Shown piece by piece: positions 1 through 9,145 of a stretch of 64,000 nucleotides of DNA. Both the position numbers and the translations under genes were made by a program. The first letter of the stretch is position 1; the number at the start of each line of letters is the position of its first letter. This DNA comes from Lentilactobacillus rapi DSM 19907 = JCM 15042 (GTDB taxonomy: Bacteria; Bacillota; Bacilli; Lactobacillales; Lactobacillaceae). The notes under the pieces are model-generated. The model was not told where the DNA came from and ran no database searches. It worked only from the letters and a program-made list of their open reading frames with translations. The stretch is from assembly GCF_001436255.1 (NCBI RefSeq), contig NZ_AZEI01000083.1, forward strand, positions 1 through 64,000, read 5' to 3'.

Positions 1-39
1 AGCGTTTGTCTCAGTTTTCCTACGCCGCTTTTAGAGATC

Positions 40-1313
40 TCAAACAGTTTCTAAGCCGCCAGAAGTGACCAATTGGCGGGGATATTTGAACGGGTAAGCT
101 TGAGCGGCCCACATTTGATGCTGACCGACATCAGTCACGACGATTGCTTCACCATTAGTGGCTTTACCAACGGCGGAATAACTGCTTTTGGATCAAATTG
201 ATCAGTCGTGTGAATGCTGGGTTTGGTCCGCGACTGCTTGCGAATTTCATTAATTGCCAACCAATCTGTACTGGTTCGGTTACCAACCGGCAGTCGGTTC
301 ATGGCTTTTAATGCTGCTTTCGCATCGGCCCTGACTGAAAAGTCTGCCGGTAGAATCTTGTTAAGTTCATTGGTATCAATATCTATGTGCACAATCGTTT
401 TGTCCTTGGCAAACTCACCGGCATTCGGAATGAGCCGATCATCAAACCGGGATCCAATGTTTAACAAGAAATCACAATCCGCGAGTGCCATGTTGGCGCT
501 ATATGTACCGTGCATGCCACCCATTCCCAGAAATAGGGGATCATGGTTGGGGAAACTCCCCAGCCCGAGTAGCGTGGAGACAACTGGCAATTGCCAATTC
601 TGGATGAATCGCTGAAACTCATGCGTGGCACCAGCTGCCGCAACGCCCGCTCCGATCACAACCAGTGGTCGAGATGCTTGCGCCAGCTGATCAAGGGCCG
701 CTTTCAAAGTTGATTTCTGCTTTTGCCGAAGCTTACAACCGCCGGCTTTGTATATTTGATCTGTGTTAGTTGTAAAACTGGTTTTCGCTGCAGAAACATC
801 CTTTGGCAAATCAATGAGCACCGGTCCTTTACGACCACTTTGGGCAATTTTGAACGCTTTGTTCACAGTTGCCTGCAAGTTATTGACGTCTTGAACTTGG
901 AAGTTCGCCTTGGTAATTGGCTTGGAGACCCTGACAATATCTAATTCCTGAAACGCATTGGTTCCAATTGCCGACCGAGTCACCTGACCAGTTAGGACAA
1001 CTAGTGGGACTGAATCCATCATCGCGTCGGCAATCCCGGTGACGACATTTCCGGCTCCGGGACCACTTGTAACGCAGACCACTCCGGTTTTGCCGGTTGT
1101 CTTGGCATAACCTTCTGCGGCGTGGATCGCTCCCTGCTCGTGGCGGGCTAATATGTTATTGAATGATTTGGTGTAAAGCGCATCGTATAACGGTAACACT
1201 GCGCCGCCGGGATAGCCGAACAACGAGTCAACCCCGTTATCCGCCAAAGCATCAATCAAAATTTCCGCACCAGTTTCAACCACCGGCTCAGTTTGGGATT
1301 CCTCTAGTAGCAT
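40..1313 (-). pseudogene. ilvB: acetolactate synthase large subunit, frameshifted and truncated
   Basis: The reading frame from ATG at 1313 (GGAAGTGAG ribosome site 5-13 bases upstream) gives an anabolic acetohydroxyacid synthase N-terminus, with the ThDP glutamate in RHEQGA and the GYPGGAVLPLYDALY signature. The frame runs about 390 residues and stops at 135. A one-base shift near 172-180 restores family sequence ([20 protein letters not shown], then PRQLVTSGG) up to about position 50. There the homology ends and a stop lies at 40-42. The family is usually about 560 residues, so the gene looks both frameshifted and cut short. Bases 1-39 match nothing I recognise. A sequencing error could explain the shift but not the lost 3' end. 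A longer TTG start at 1334 is unlikely because it would overlap the ribosome site. Confidence 0.75.
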
Positions 1314-1718
1314 ATGCGACTCACTTCCTTTCAAAAAATCGTGGCATCACTTCCAATCCGATTTGACCTAATCAATTCATAATTTTTTTGTGATGCTTAT
1401 CAAATTAACACGTCATTTCATAATTAGCAACAGTTAAATTAATACATTCTCATTTTTAACTAATCATTTTGTAATCTTGTGGAATGCTCAAATGCCTGAT
1501 GTGGCTGGAGAATTCCGATGTGAAATGATTATCAAAAAATAATTTTCAGCAAATATTTTGCGGCTAACTCAGCTGCTTTTAATTATTGCCTATTGACAAT
1601 ACTAGCTAAAAAACGAAAGTCAAGCACAAATTTTAATTCTCAAATCCCTAATTTGGCGCATTATATGAAGATTTTCCTTCAAAAAATTTTTTCACATCTG
1701 CAAGTCGCAATTTAAGGC
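1314..1718. other. intergenic region, AT-rich, no gene seen
   Basis: This lies between the divergent acetolactate synthase gene and the T-box promoter. It is AT-rich with no supported gene. A TTGACA at about 1593-1598 has no good -10 partner. The promoter of the leftward gene is presumably here but I cannot place it. Confidence 0.5.
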
Positions 1719-1746
1719 TTGCTTTTTTTGTTGCCTGTGATATATT
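1719..1746 (+). promoter_or_regulatory. promoter of the T-box transcript
   Basis: A -35 TTGCTT at 1719-1724 and a -10 TATATT at 1741-1746 are separated by 16 bases, just upstream of the T-box leader. Confidence 0.55.
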
Positions 1747-1751
1747 TTGTG

Positions 1752-2018
1752 AAACTAGTAAACAAGTGAACCAAATTCAGGAAAAAGTAACTTGACTGAC
1801 TGCTTAACAGAGAGCTCTGGGTTGATGGAACAGGGTAGCAATCGCCAAATGAAAGTAACTCCAATTAATGAATTTGGATCTGGCGCCGCCCATTATCCGG
1901 TCGTGATTTTAGATCATGTCGTTTGAGGCGATCGAAAGCTTGATCGTGAATAAAGGTGGTACCGCGTTATAAACGCCCTTTGAGCAATTTCTTTGGAAAT
2001 TGCATCAGAGGGCGTTTT
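1752..2018 (+). promoter_or_regulatory. T-box riboswitch upstream of the ICL/PEP mutase-like gene
   Basis: The T-box consensus AAAGGTGGTACCGCG is at 1952-1966. It is followed by an intrinsic terminator (1970-2018; AACGCCCT paired with AGGGCGTT, then U-rich). Stem I is closed by CCAAATTCA (1771-1779) with TGAATTTGG (1869-1877). The distal loop has the family's AGAGAG...GGTTGATGGAA pattern. The specifier loop 3' side is about 1841-1852. I cannot fix its register: ATC, GCC, CAA and ATG are all readable there. By family knowledge an uncharged tRNA stabilises the antiterminator and turns on the gene starting at 2058. Confidence 0.93.
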
Positions 2019-2057
2019 GTGTTACTTGCAGAATGATTTTAGAAAGGAATGATGAAT

Positions 2058-2771
2058 ATGACAACTCACATAATTCCAGCAGCTGCCAATGCACCAATGC
2101 TCAAATACTTTGAATCTCAAGGCTTCAACGAACTTTACATAGATCAGGAATCAGTTGCCAACCAGTTATTTGGGGCCAACAGCCATCAAAGGTTGGGGCT
2201 GGGAATCTATGCTGATTACCTTCGCTGTTTGCGAATGACAACCCAAGCGGACTTGTTTGCAGATACGTCGTTTGGCCAACCAGACAGTATTGCCAGTACG
2301 GCCAGCCGGCTTGCCCAAGCAGGCGCAAACAACTTATTAATCTCAGATTCAACCAATAGCAGTAAGCAATCGACACCGATTTTACTTTCGGAAGATGCCT
2401 ATACGGAAAAATTGGCAGCAGCTCAAACCGCTCTTGCAGAAACAAACACAACGGCCATCGCCAATCTGACAGGCTTTTCAGAATATGGTTTGGCAGGCCT
2501 TCAAAGCAGAATTGAAGCGGCTCATTCAGCCGGCATCACCAAAATTGTCATCAGCAATATCTCGTCAAAGGATATTTCGATCATTGGCGCCATTATGGTG
2601 CCAAACCAAGAAATTGGTTTGGCGTTAGATAATGCGAAAATGACATTTGGCAATACGCAAAGAATCAGTCCGGCATTCATTTTGGATACGTACCATCCCA
2701 AGCAAGCGGCGCAAAAGTGCACGCAAGCAACGGGATCGTCGTATGTGTTGCAGTTGTATATGGAAAACTAG
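2058..2771 (+). CDS. isocitrate lyase/PEP mutase superfamily-like protein
   Basis: The predicted protein has 237 residues. The layout resembles the ICL/PEP mutase TIM barrel: an early LKYFESQGFNELYI strand-helix, then FADTSFG in the place of the family's DADTGYG metal-binding loop, a following helix and LLISDS, and later IANLTGF and AAHSAGITKIVIS. The usual KKCGH catalytic loop is not seen and the protein is shorter than typical members (about 290), so the reaction is unknown. ATGs at 2049, 2052 and 2058 are in frame. The AGAAAGGA site at 2041-2048 best suits 2058. It is expressed from a T-box leader and precedes ilvA, which suggests amino acid or keto acid metabolism; this is inference. Confidence 0.6.
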   Translation: MTTHIIPAAANAPMLKYFESQGFNELYIDQESVANQLFGANSHQRLGLGIYADYLRCLRMTTQADLFADTSFGQPDSIASTASRLAQAGANNLLISDSTNSSKQSTPILLSEDAYTEKLAAAQTALAETNTTAIANLTGFSEYGLAGLQSRIEAAHSAGITKIVISNISSKDISIIGAIMVPNQEIGLALDNAKMTFGNTQRISPAFILDTYHPKQAAQKCTQATGSSYVLQLYMEN

Positions 2772-3107
2772 AGTGTGGAACCAAGCGCTTAGCAATCAGT
2801 TCATAAGTCTCCGTAACTGGAAATCCCGGTTTTGGATTTGTAGTTGCGGTGCTTATGAGCAGATTGCTGCTTGGTGGAACACATTTCGACTAGAGTGTGA
2901 AGCAAAGCGCCTAGAACCCGGAGCATAAGTCTCCACCAACCTAAATCCCGGTTTTGGGGATTTGGGTTGGTGGTGCTTATGGGCAGGGTTCTTGCTTTGC
3001 GGAACACGTTTAGAGTGTGGAACCAAGCGGTTAGCAATCAGTTCATAAGTCTCCATAACTGGAAATCCCGGTTTTGGATTTGTAGTTGTGGTGCTTATGA
3101 GCAGATT
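2771..3107 (-). repeat. three tandem ~115-bp hairpin repeats (last one truncated)
   Basis: Copies lie at 2771-2884, 2893-3009 and 3013-3107. On the plus strand each begins GAGTGTGGAACCAAGCG or similar, has CATAAGTCTCC before and GGTGCTTATG after a central palindrome, and ends TGCTTGGTGGAACACA. Outer arms AGCAATC/GATTGCT (copy 1) and AGAACCC/GGGTTCT (copy 2) differ between copies but stay complementary. Copy 3 loses its final arm. They belong to the window-wide hairpin family. Confidence 0.9.
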
Positions 3108-3167
3108 CATCAGCCCACCCAAGCCATATACCACAGCCCCAACAAAGAATGAACCCTGCCCCACCCC

Positions 3168-3208
3168 AGACTGAAAGCAAGCGAAACTTGCCCTCAGTCT
3201 ATTTTTTT
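3168..3208 (+). terminator. intrinsic terminator or attenuator 62 bases before ilvA
   Basis: AGACTGA (3168-3174) pairs with TCAGTCT (3194-3200), with an inner GCAAG/CTTGC stem, followed by a run of seven T. It could end the upstream gene or attenuate ilvA. Confidence 0.8.
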
Positions 3209-3270
3209 GTCTATTTTGCCATCTCCACCCCTGTTCACCAAAAAAATAGTTCCAGAAAGGAAATGATCCC

Positions 3271-4539
3271 ATGTTAGTTGAGAACCAAGTATTAACCAAA
3301 GAAGATGTCCAAAAAGCCTATGAGGTACTGGCGCCAATCGTTAACCATACGCCACTTCAGTACAATTCCTATTTGTCCGAACGTTATCACTGTCAGGTAT
3401 ATTTAAAGCGGGAAGATTTACAGTTGGTCCGATCGTTCAAGCTTCGCGGTGCCTATTACGCCATTTCTCAAGTCCCAGAAGCAACCAGAAAACGCGGGGT
3501 GGTGTGTGCCAGTGCGGGGAATCACGCCCAGGGAGTCGCCTGGACTTGTGCAAAGATGAAAGTTCCCGCCACCATCTTCATGCCAACCACGACGCCGGCT
3601 CAAAAAATCAATCAGGTAAAATACTTTGGTGACAGTAACACCCATATCCAATTGATCGGTGACACCTTCGACGAATGTGCTGCGGCGGCAACCAAATTTT
3701 GTACGACCAATCGCCAAACATTTATTGCCCCCTTCGATGATCCCAATACGATTGCGGGTCAAGGAACGATTGCCGTTGAAGCACTGGCCGATGCTAAAAA
3801 GGCTGATCTTCATATCGATCAGGTCTACGTTGCAATTGGCGGTGGTGGCTTGATCAGTGGCATCAGTACATACGTTAAAGGCAGTGATCCGAGCACTGAA
3901 GTTGTTGGCGTTGAACCGACCGGGGCTTCCTCGATGCAGGCAGCTTTTGATGCGCATAAACCAGTTGCCCTCGCCGAAATTGATACCTTCGTGGACGGAA
4001 CCGCCGTGAAAAAAGTTGGCGGCCTCACCTATCAGACAACTAAACGAAACGTTGATCGCCTCTGCCAAGTTCCCGAAGGCCAAGTCTGCAACACCATCTT
4101 AGATTTATATACCAAATCAGCAATTGTTGCGGAACCAGCAGGCGCGCTCAGCATTGCCGCCTTGGAACTCAATCAGGAACAAATTGCCGGTAAAACCGTG
4201 GTTTGTGTTCTCTCCGGTGGAAACAATGACATCAACCGGATGCAGGAAATTGAAGAACGTTCCCTTATCTACAATCAGCAGCAGCTTTATTACATCGTGA
4301 ATTTTGCTCAACGCGCTGGTGCCCTCCGTCAGTTTGTCAACGAAATCCTAAATCCCGATGACGATATCACCAAATTTGAGTACACCAAAAAAGTCAATAG
4401 CGGCTCAGGACCAGTTTTAATCGGGATTCGGTTGGGCCAATCCAAGAATCTGGCTGGTCTGGTGGATCGATTAAAGCAATTTGACCCGAACTACATCAAC
4501 CTGCAGGAAAACCAGATGTTATACCGAATGCTGGTTTAA
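3271..4539 (+). CDS. ilvA: threonine dehydratase (threonine ammonia-lyase)
   Basis: This PLP enzyme deaminates threonine to 2-oxobutyrate, the first step toward isoleucine. The PLP lysine is in VRSFKLRGAYY (residues about 48-58). The glycine-rich phosphate loop GGGGLISG and the late SGGNND motif are present. At 422 residues it is the short form, with one C-terminal ACT-like regulatory segment (about 330-420), so isoleucine feedback is likely but not proven. The start ATG follows AGAAAGGAAATG with good spacing. It lies after a terminator-like hairpin and three repeats, and I see no promoter in the 60 bases between hairpin and start. The next transcript to the right carries ilvD. Confidence 0.95.
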   Translation: MLVENQVLTKEDVQKAYEVLAPIVNHTPLQYNSYLSERYHCQVYLKREDLQLVRSFKLRGAYYAISQVPEATRKRGVVCASAGNHAQGVAWTCAKMKVPATIFMPTTTPAQKINQVKYFGDSNTHIQLIGDTFDECAAAATKFCTTNRQTFIAPFDDPNTIAGQGTIAVEALADAKKADLHIDQVYVAIGGGGLISGISTYVKGSDPSTEVVGVEPTGASSMQAAFDAHKPVALAEIDTFVDGTAVKKVGGLTYQTTKRNVDRLCQVPEGQVCNTILDLYTKSAIVAEPAGALSIAALELNQEQIAGKTVVCVLSGGNNDINRMQEIEERSLIYNQQQLYYIVNFAQRAGALRQFVNEILNPDDDITKFEYTKKVNSGSGPVLIGIRLGQSKNLAGLVDRLKQFDPNYINLQENQMLYRMLV

Positions 4540-4731
4540 GATAACTCACTTGTACTACGATAACTATTTTTTCGGTTTAATTAGTTTTTTGATAACAATT
4601 CCGTTATTTAATTGTGTAAAATTAATCACTCGCAAAATGTAGACCTACCATGGTCCCGTTACTTATTTATTAGAAGAATCTCCTTATTGGTCAATTAGTC
4701 AAACAAATCCTTGAACCACCGATTATTAAAA

Positions 4732-4767
4732 TTTACTGTTTACAGATTAGTTTTATTATAATAAACT
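4732..4767 (+). promoter_or_regulatory. promoter of the ilvD leader transcript
   Basis: TTTACA (4739-4744) with TAAACT (4762-4767) at 17 bases, or TTTACT (4732-4737) with TATAAT (4757-4762) at 19 bases. Either would start transcription about 30 bases before the leader peptide. Confidence 0.5.
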
Positions 4768-4805
4768 AACATCAATTCTCATATAGCTGAAAGGAAGTCA
4801 AAACC

Positions 4806-4868
4806 ATGAAAAATACCAACAATTTATTATTACAAATTATTGTCCTCGTCGTGATTGTCATTAAATAG
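4806..4868 (+). CDS. BCAA-rich leader peptide of the ilvD operon
   Basis: The peptide is MKNTNNLLLQIIVLVVIVIK, 20 residues, of which 12 are Leu, Ile or Val, in nearly unbroken runs. A GAAAGGAAG ribosome site lies about 9 bases upstream. The stop codon TAG overlaps the first arm of the downstream RNA switch. By analogy with classical leader-peptide attenuators, ribosome stalling at Leu/Ile/Val codons during starvation should alter folding of 4868-4955 and allow read-through into ilvD. The peptide itself is probably without function once released. The mechanism is inferred from architecture. Confidence 0.85.
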   Translation: MKNTNNLLLQIIVLVVIVIK

Positions 4869-4955
4869 GCGGGTAATTTGTGATTGCCCGCCATCACAGC
4901 GGGCAGCGTTGGTATTCCAGGCCAAGAGCTGTTCAACACAGCTCTTGGCCTTTTT
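4868..4955 (+). promoter_or_regulatory. attenuator of the ilvD operon
   Basis: Arm 1 GGCGGG (4868-4873) can pair with CCCGCC (4887-4892). TGCCCGC (4885-4891) can instead pair with GCGGGCA (4899-4905). TTGG (4909-4912) can pair with CCAA (4922-4925), which is part of the 5' arm of the terminator GGCCAAGAGCTG/CAGCTCTTGGCC (4920-4950) followed by five T. A ribosome stalled in the peptide covers arm 1. Mutually exclusive stems and the U-tract are visible; the order of switching is inferred. Confidence 0.85.
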
Positions 4956-5016
4956 CTATCTTTGATTTCAGTTAGTTGAAAAGATCAAAAGTACATAAGA
5001 AAGAGGATGAGGTTAC

Positions 5017-6765
5017 ATGTCAGATACACTAGATTTTAATGCAGAAGGCGACGGCATCAACAAACGGAGTGACAAAATCAAAGTTGGTGTCGACCAAGCA
5101 CCCGCAAAGAGCCTACTTTACGCAACTGGACGGGTTAAGAACGAACGGGACATGAAAAAGCCGTTCATTGCCATTTGTAATTCCTATATTGAAATTGTTC
5201 CTGGCCATATCCATTTGCGCAAGTTAGCCGATATCGCCAAACGCGCCATTCGTGAAGCTGGCGGCATTCCGTTTGAATTTAACACGATCGGGGTTGACGA
5301 TGGGATCGCAATGGGCCACGTTGGCATGCGTTATTCATTACCAAGTCGGGAAATCATCGCAGATTCTGCTGAAACGGTGATTAACGCCCATTGGTTTGAC
5401 GGCGTCTTATTCATGCCAAACTGTGACAAGATCACACCAGGAATGTTAATGGCTGCCGCAAGAACCAACGTCCCATCAGTCTTCGTTTCCGGCGGCCCCA
5501 TGAGAGCCGGAGTTGATCCTAAAGGTCGGGCAACCACCCTTTCAACCATGTTTGAAGCCGTTGGTGCTTTCAAGGGTGGCAAGATTTCCAAAGACGACCT
5601 GCTGGAATATGAAAAGAATGCCTGTCCGGGCTGTGGTTCATGTGCCGGTATGTTCACGGCCAACTCAATGAACTCCCTAATGGAAGCCTTAGGAGTTGCC
5701 CTTCCTTACAACGGAACAGCCCTTGCCGATTCGGACGAACGGAAGGAATTGGTTAAAAAAGCAGCTAAACAAGTCATGTACATGGTCAAGAACAACATCA
5801 AACCACGTGATCTGATGACCAAGGAAGCTTTTGATGATGCTTACGCTTTGGACATGGCAATGGGCGGCTCAACCAATACAGTGCTTCATGGATTAGCAAT
5901 CGCGCATGAAGCAGGCATCAATTACGATTTGAACGATATCAACAAGATCAGTAAACGGGTTCCATATCTCGCTAAGATCGCCCCATCCTCTCACTGGACC
6001 ATGCAAGACGTCCATGCCGCCGGTGGTATTCCTGCCATCTTAAATGAATTAATCGAAAAAGGCGACGTGCTTCATCCAGATCGCATGACCGTTACTGGCA
6101 AGACCTTACGAGAAAATGTTGCCGGTGCCCATACCAAGAATCCAGAAGTTATCCATACTGTTGATAACGCCTATTCCAAGGTGGGTGGTCTATCCGTCCT
6201 TCATGGCAACATCGCGCAAAACGGTGCCGTTATCAAGGTCGGTGGGGTTGATCCAGAAATCCGTGATAAGGGTAAATTTGTGGGAACGGCAATTTGCTAC
6301 GACTCCCATGATGACGCCGTTGCCGGAATTGATTCTGGTGAAGTCAAACCCGGTCACGTTGTTGTCATTCGCTACGAAGGTCCTAAAGGCGGCCCTGGTA
6401 TGCCAGAAATGTTGAACCCAACTTCAAGTATCGTTGGCCGGGGCTTAGGAAAAGTGGTTGGTTTGATCACCGACGGTCGGTTCTCAGGTGCCAGCCGTGG
6501 GATTTCAGTTGGCCACATTTCACCCGAAGCAGCTGAAGGTGGGAACATCGCCCTCATCAGAAATGGCGACCAGATTACGATTGATTTAAATAATCACGAT
6601 ATTTCAGTTGATATTTCTGACGAAGAATTTGCTGAACGCCGAAAAACTTTACCTAAATTCAAGCCAAAGGTCCGTTCAGGTTACTTAGCTCGCTATGAAG
6701 CCCTCGTTACTTCTGCCAATACCGGTGGTGTGATGAAGAGTTATGAAGAAATGTTTAACGAGTAG
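5017..6765 (+). CDS. ilvD: dihydroxy-acid dehydratase
   Basis: The enzyme converts 2,3-dihydroxy-isovalerate and -methylvalerate to the 2-keto acids of valine/leucine and isoleucine. At 582 residues it has family length. Iron-sulfur cysteines are visible in NCDKITPG (about 125) and [11 protein letters not shown] (about 197-207). Other family motifs are GGSTNTVLH and [17 protein letters not shown] follows GAGGATGAGG. It is the first gene after the BCAA leader peptide and attenuator and precedes a BASS transporter by 34 bases, so the two should be co-transcribed. ilvC, ilvN and leu genes are not in the window, and the ilvB copy here is broken. Confidence 0.97.
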   Translation: MSDTLDFNAEGDGINKRSDKIKVGVDQAPAKSLLYATGRVKNERDMKKPFIAICNSYIEIVPGHIHLRKLADIAKRAIREAGGIPFEFNTIGVDDGIAMGHVGMRYSLPSREIIADSAETVINAHWFDGVLFMPNCDKITPGMLMAAARTNVPSVFVSGGPMRAGVDPKGRATTLSTMFEAVGAFKGGKISKDDLLEYEKNACPGCGSCAGMFTANSMNSLMEALGVALPYNGTALADSDERKELVKKAAKQVMYMVKNNIKPRDLMTKEAFDDAYALDMAMGGSTNTVLHGLAIAHEAGINYDLNDINKISKRVPYLAKIAPSSHWTMQDVHAAGGIPAILNELIEKGDVLHPDRMTVTGKTLRENVAGAHTKNPEVIHTVDNAYSKVGGLSVLHGNIAQNGAVIKVGGVDPEIRDKGKFVGTAICYDSHDDAVAGIDSGEVKPGHVVVIRYEGPKGGPGMPEMLNPTSSIVGRGLGKVVGLITDGRFSGASRGISVGHISPEAAEGGNIALIRNGDQITIDLNNHDISVDISDEEFAERRKTLPKFKPKVRSGYLARYEALVTSANTGGVMKSYEEMFNE

Positions 6766-6799
6766 CACAAATAAACACATATAATATGGAGGAATGCTT

Positions 6800-7774
6800 A
6801 TGCAAGCAGTATCAAAAGTTGGTAATTGGATGAGTAAATGGTTTACGTTATTGGTCATCTTATGGGCCGCGGTGAATTATTTCTTACCCCAAGCAAGTTT
6901 ATGGATCGCCCCAAACACTTCCTATCTATTAGGAATCATCTTGTTTGGAATGGGACTGACATTAAGTAAAGAAGATTTTGCCCGGATTTTGAAACGACCG
7001 GTTCCCGTTATCCTCGGAACGGTTGCCCATTATGTCATCATGCCTTTTATCGCATTCTTACTTTGCCAGATCTTTCATTTAACTGGCGCAACCGCAGTCG
7101 GCGTTATCTTAGTTGGTTCATGCCCAAGTGGAACTTCTTCTAGTGTGATGGCCTACTTAGCTAAAGGTGATGTTGCCTTGGACGTTTCAATCGAAGCTCT
7201 TTCAACCTTGTTAGCACCAATCATGCTGCCATTTTTACTTCAATTCTACGCAGGCCGTTATGTTGCCATTCCAACAACCTCTCTATTCCTGAGTACGTTA
7301 AAGATTGTTGTGATCCCAATTGTTTTAGGGGTTGTTGTTCACAGTCTCTTCAGTAAGCAAGCCGCAAAGGTTAACTTGGTCTTGCCACTGATTTCTCAAA
7401 TTGCAATTCTTGCGATCATCGGTGCTGTGTTTGCGGCTAACCACGATGATCTGTTCACCGCTCAAACCGCTTTGGTGATCCCAGTCGTAATGCTCCATAA
7501 CTTAAGTGGCTATGCACCTGGCTACGTCTTTGGTCATCTGATTCGTCTTCACCAGCCACAACGAAAGGCCATTACTTTCGAAGTCGGCATGCAAGATTCC
7601 AGCTTGGGCGCTACGCTGGCAATGAAGTACTTTGTTCCAGCAGCGGCCATTCCATCAACGATCTTCTCAATCTGGCACAACATTTCCGGTTCAGTTCTTT
7701 CTTCCTGGTGGCGTCAACATACCACTGAAGAAGTTCACAAGACCGTTAATGCACCAGTTGCCAATAATAACTAA
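6800..7774 (+). CDS. BASS (bile acid:sodium symporter) family transporter
   Basis: A hydrophobic 324-residue protein with about nine or ten membrane segments and the family's LVGSCPSGTSSSVMAYLAKGDVALDVSIEALSTLLAP-type crossover region around residues 106-145. A second in-frame ATG at 6800 lies 6 bases after GGAGGA and is preferred over 6794. It shares the transcript of ilvD and therefore the BCAA attenuator. Some BASS proteins carry pyruvate or 2-keto acids (for example plant BASS2 and BASS5), so import or export of branched-chain keto acids is an attractive but unproven role. No substrate is readable from sequence. Confidence 0.85.
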   Translation: MQAVSKVGNWMSKWFTLLVILWAAVNYFLPQASLWIAPNTSYLLGIILFGMGLTLSKEDFARILKRPVPVILGTVAHYVIMPFIAFLLCQIFHLTGATAVGVILVGSCPSGTSSSVMAYLAKGDVALDVSIEALSTLLAPIMLPFLLQFYAGRYVAIPTTSLFLSTLKIVVIPIVLGVVVHSLFSKQAAKVNLVLPLISQIAILAIIGAVFAANHDDLFTAQTALVIPVVMLHNLSGYAPGYVFGHLIRLHQPQRKAITFEVGMQDSSLGATLAMKYFVPAAAIPSTIFSIWHNISGSVLSSWWRQHTTEEVHKTVNAPVANNN

Positions 7775-7845
7775 CTTAGTATTGAGAACACATATTGTTT
7801 TACCCCCTGATCGGGACACATAGAAAAAGATCATTATAATAGGAA

Positions 7846-7895
7846 GAAACCCATCAAAGTGGATTCGAGTTCATCGACTTTGATGGGTTTCTTGT
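7846..7895 (+). terminator. terminator of the ilvD-BASS operon
   Basis: GAAACCCATCAAAGT (7846-7860) pairs with ACTTTGATGGGTTTC (7877-7891), followed by a T-rich stretch. Confidence 0.85.
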
Positions 7896-7988
7896 TGGTT
7901 TTTAATTAACATTCCCCGCAATCTATCATTCCCGGACTGTTTTGGGTTATCATGAAACTATCAAAATAAGTAAGGATGGTCGTTCAAC

Positions 7989-8993
7989 ATGAAAAGCGTA
8001 ACCATTTCCGACGTCGCCAAAGAGGCTGGCGTTTCGGTTACCACAGTCTCTCGATACCTTAATGGTAACTTTGCAAAAATGAGTTCTGAAACTCAAGCAA
8101 AAATTACCCAAGTCATCAAAGAACTCAATTATCATCCTTCTGCGTCAGCCAGAAGAATGCGAACCAACCAATCCAAAGTAATTGGTCTGGTCGTTGGCGA
8201 TATTTCCAATGTCTTTTCCTCACTGCTGTTTAGTGGAATTTACGAAGTGCTTCAACCTCGTGATTACAGCGTTCTCCTATTGAACGCAAACAACTCAGCG
8301 CAAGAGGAACGCAAAGGGATTAATCGACTTCTTGAGCAAGAAGTCGATGGTTTAATCATCCAGCCAAGCCAAGCTAAATTTGCCGATTATCAATTCATTT
8401 TAAATAACCAGGTCCCATTCGTCACGGTTGACCGAGACCTCGTTGACCAACCAAAGTCAGTTGGTAAGGTCATGACCAACAACTTTGAGGCCAGCAAACA
8501 GCTGGGCGCTGAGTTGATCTGTGCCGGCTATCAGCAACTCTTATTAATTAGCAGGACCACCGTAGACATTTCCGCCCAAGTTCCGAGAATTGAAGGATTT
8601 AAGCAGACCGTTACCGGTACCACTGCGACTGTGACCGAACTAAACTTAGCGGGTCATCCCGAAAACTGGCTGACTCAGCAAATCCAACATTATAACGCAA
8701 ATGGATCAAAGAAGACTGCTATTATCTCTCTAATGGGGCCATTATTATTTAGAACCCTCGCTGCGCTTCAGGAATTGAAACTGACATTTCCTGCCCAAAT
8801 TGGCCTTGCCAGCTTTGATGACTGGGACTGGTCAAAATTTGTGAATGGTGGGATTGATTTAATGCAACAGGATCCAAAGGAAATCGGCCGTCGCGCGGCA
8901 ACGATGATCCTGGCTTCGATTGAAGATCCCCATGGTACAAAGCCAAGCACAAAATTGATCCCGGCAACTCGGGTTGATGGTCATTCATTTTGA
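7989..8993 (+). CDS. LacI-family regulator, probable gluconate repressor
   Basis: 334 residues. The N-terminal helix-turn-helix is typical (VTISDVAKEAGVSVTTVSRYLNG, residues 4-26) and is followed by a hinge (HPSASARRMRT) and a periplasmic-binding-like effector domain. AAGGATGG precedes ATG by about 9 bases. It faces convergently the GntP permease/SDR pair. A perfect LacI-style palindrome lies upstream of that pair (11525-11540), so it likely represses gluconate or related sugar-acid use. No such palindrome was seen before its own gene. The effector is unknown. Confidence 0.85.
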   Translation: MKSVTISDVAKEAGVSVTTVSRYLNGNFAKMSSETQAKITQVIKELNYHPSASARRMRTNQSKVIGLVVGDISNVFSSLLFSGIYEVLQPRDYSVLLLNANNSAQEERKGINRLLEQEVDGLIIQPSQAKFADYQFILNNQVPFVTVDRDLVDQPKSVGKVMTNNFEASKQLGAELICAGYQQLLLISRTTVDISAQVPRIEGFKQTVTGTTATVTELNLAGHPENWLTQQIQHYNANGSKKTAIISLMGPLLFRTLAALQELKLTFPAQIGLASFDDWDWSKFVNGGIDLMQQDPKEIGRRAATMILASIEDPHGTKPSTKLIPATRVDGHSF

Positions 8994-9145
8994 AGTTCCC
9001 CATGCTATCGCTCAAGCATCGTTCAACAACCGTTCCAAAATAAGGCCGGGACATATATTGATTTTCAATCGATGATCATTCACCTAGATCGCCGTAGCCA
9101 TTTGGATAAAAGCTGCGCCAAACGGCTGATCCCCGCCATTTAAGC

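Noticed and set aside
2771-3107. Repeats as a possible CRISPR array
   Set aside because: Units are ~115-bp palindromes with variable but self-complementary arms, not short direct repeats with unique spacers, and no cas genes are nearby.
3418-4083. 221-residue ORF antisense to ilvA
   Set aside because: Shadow of the ilvA frame; no ribosome site and low-complexity composition unlike a protein family.
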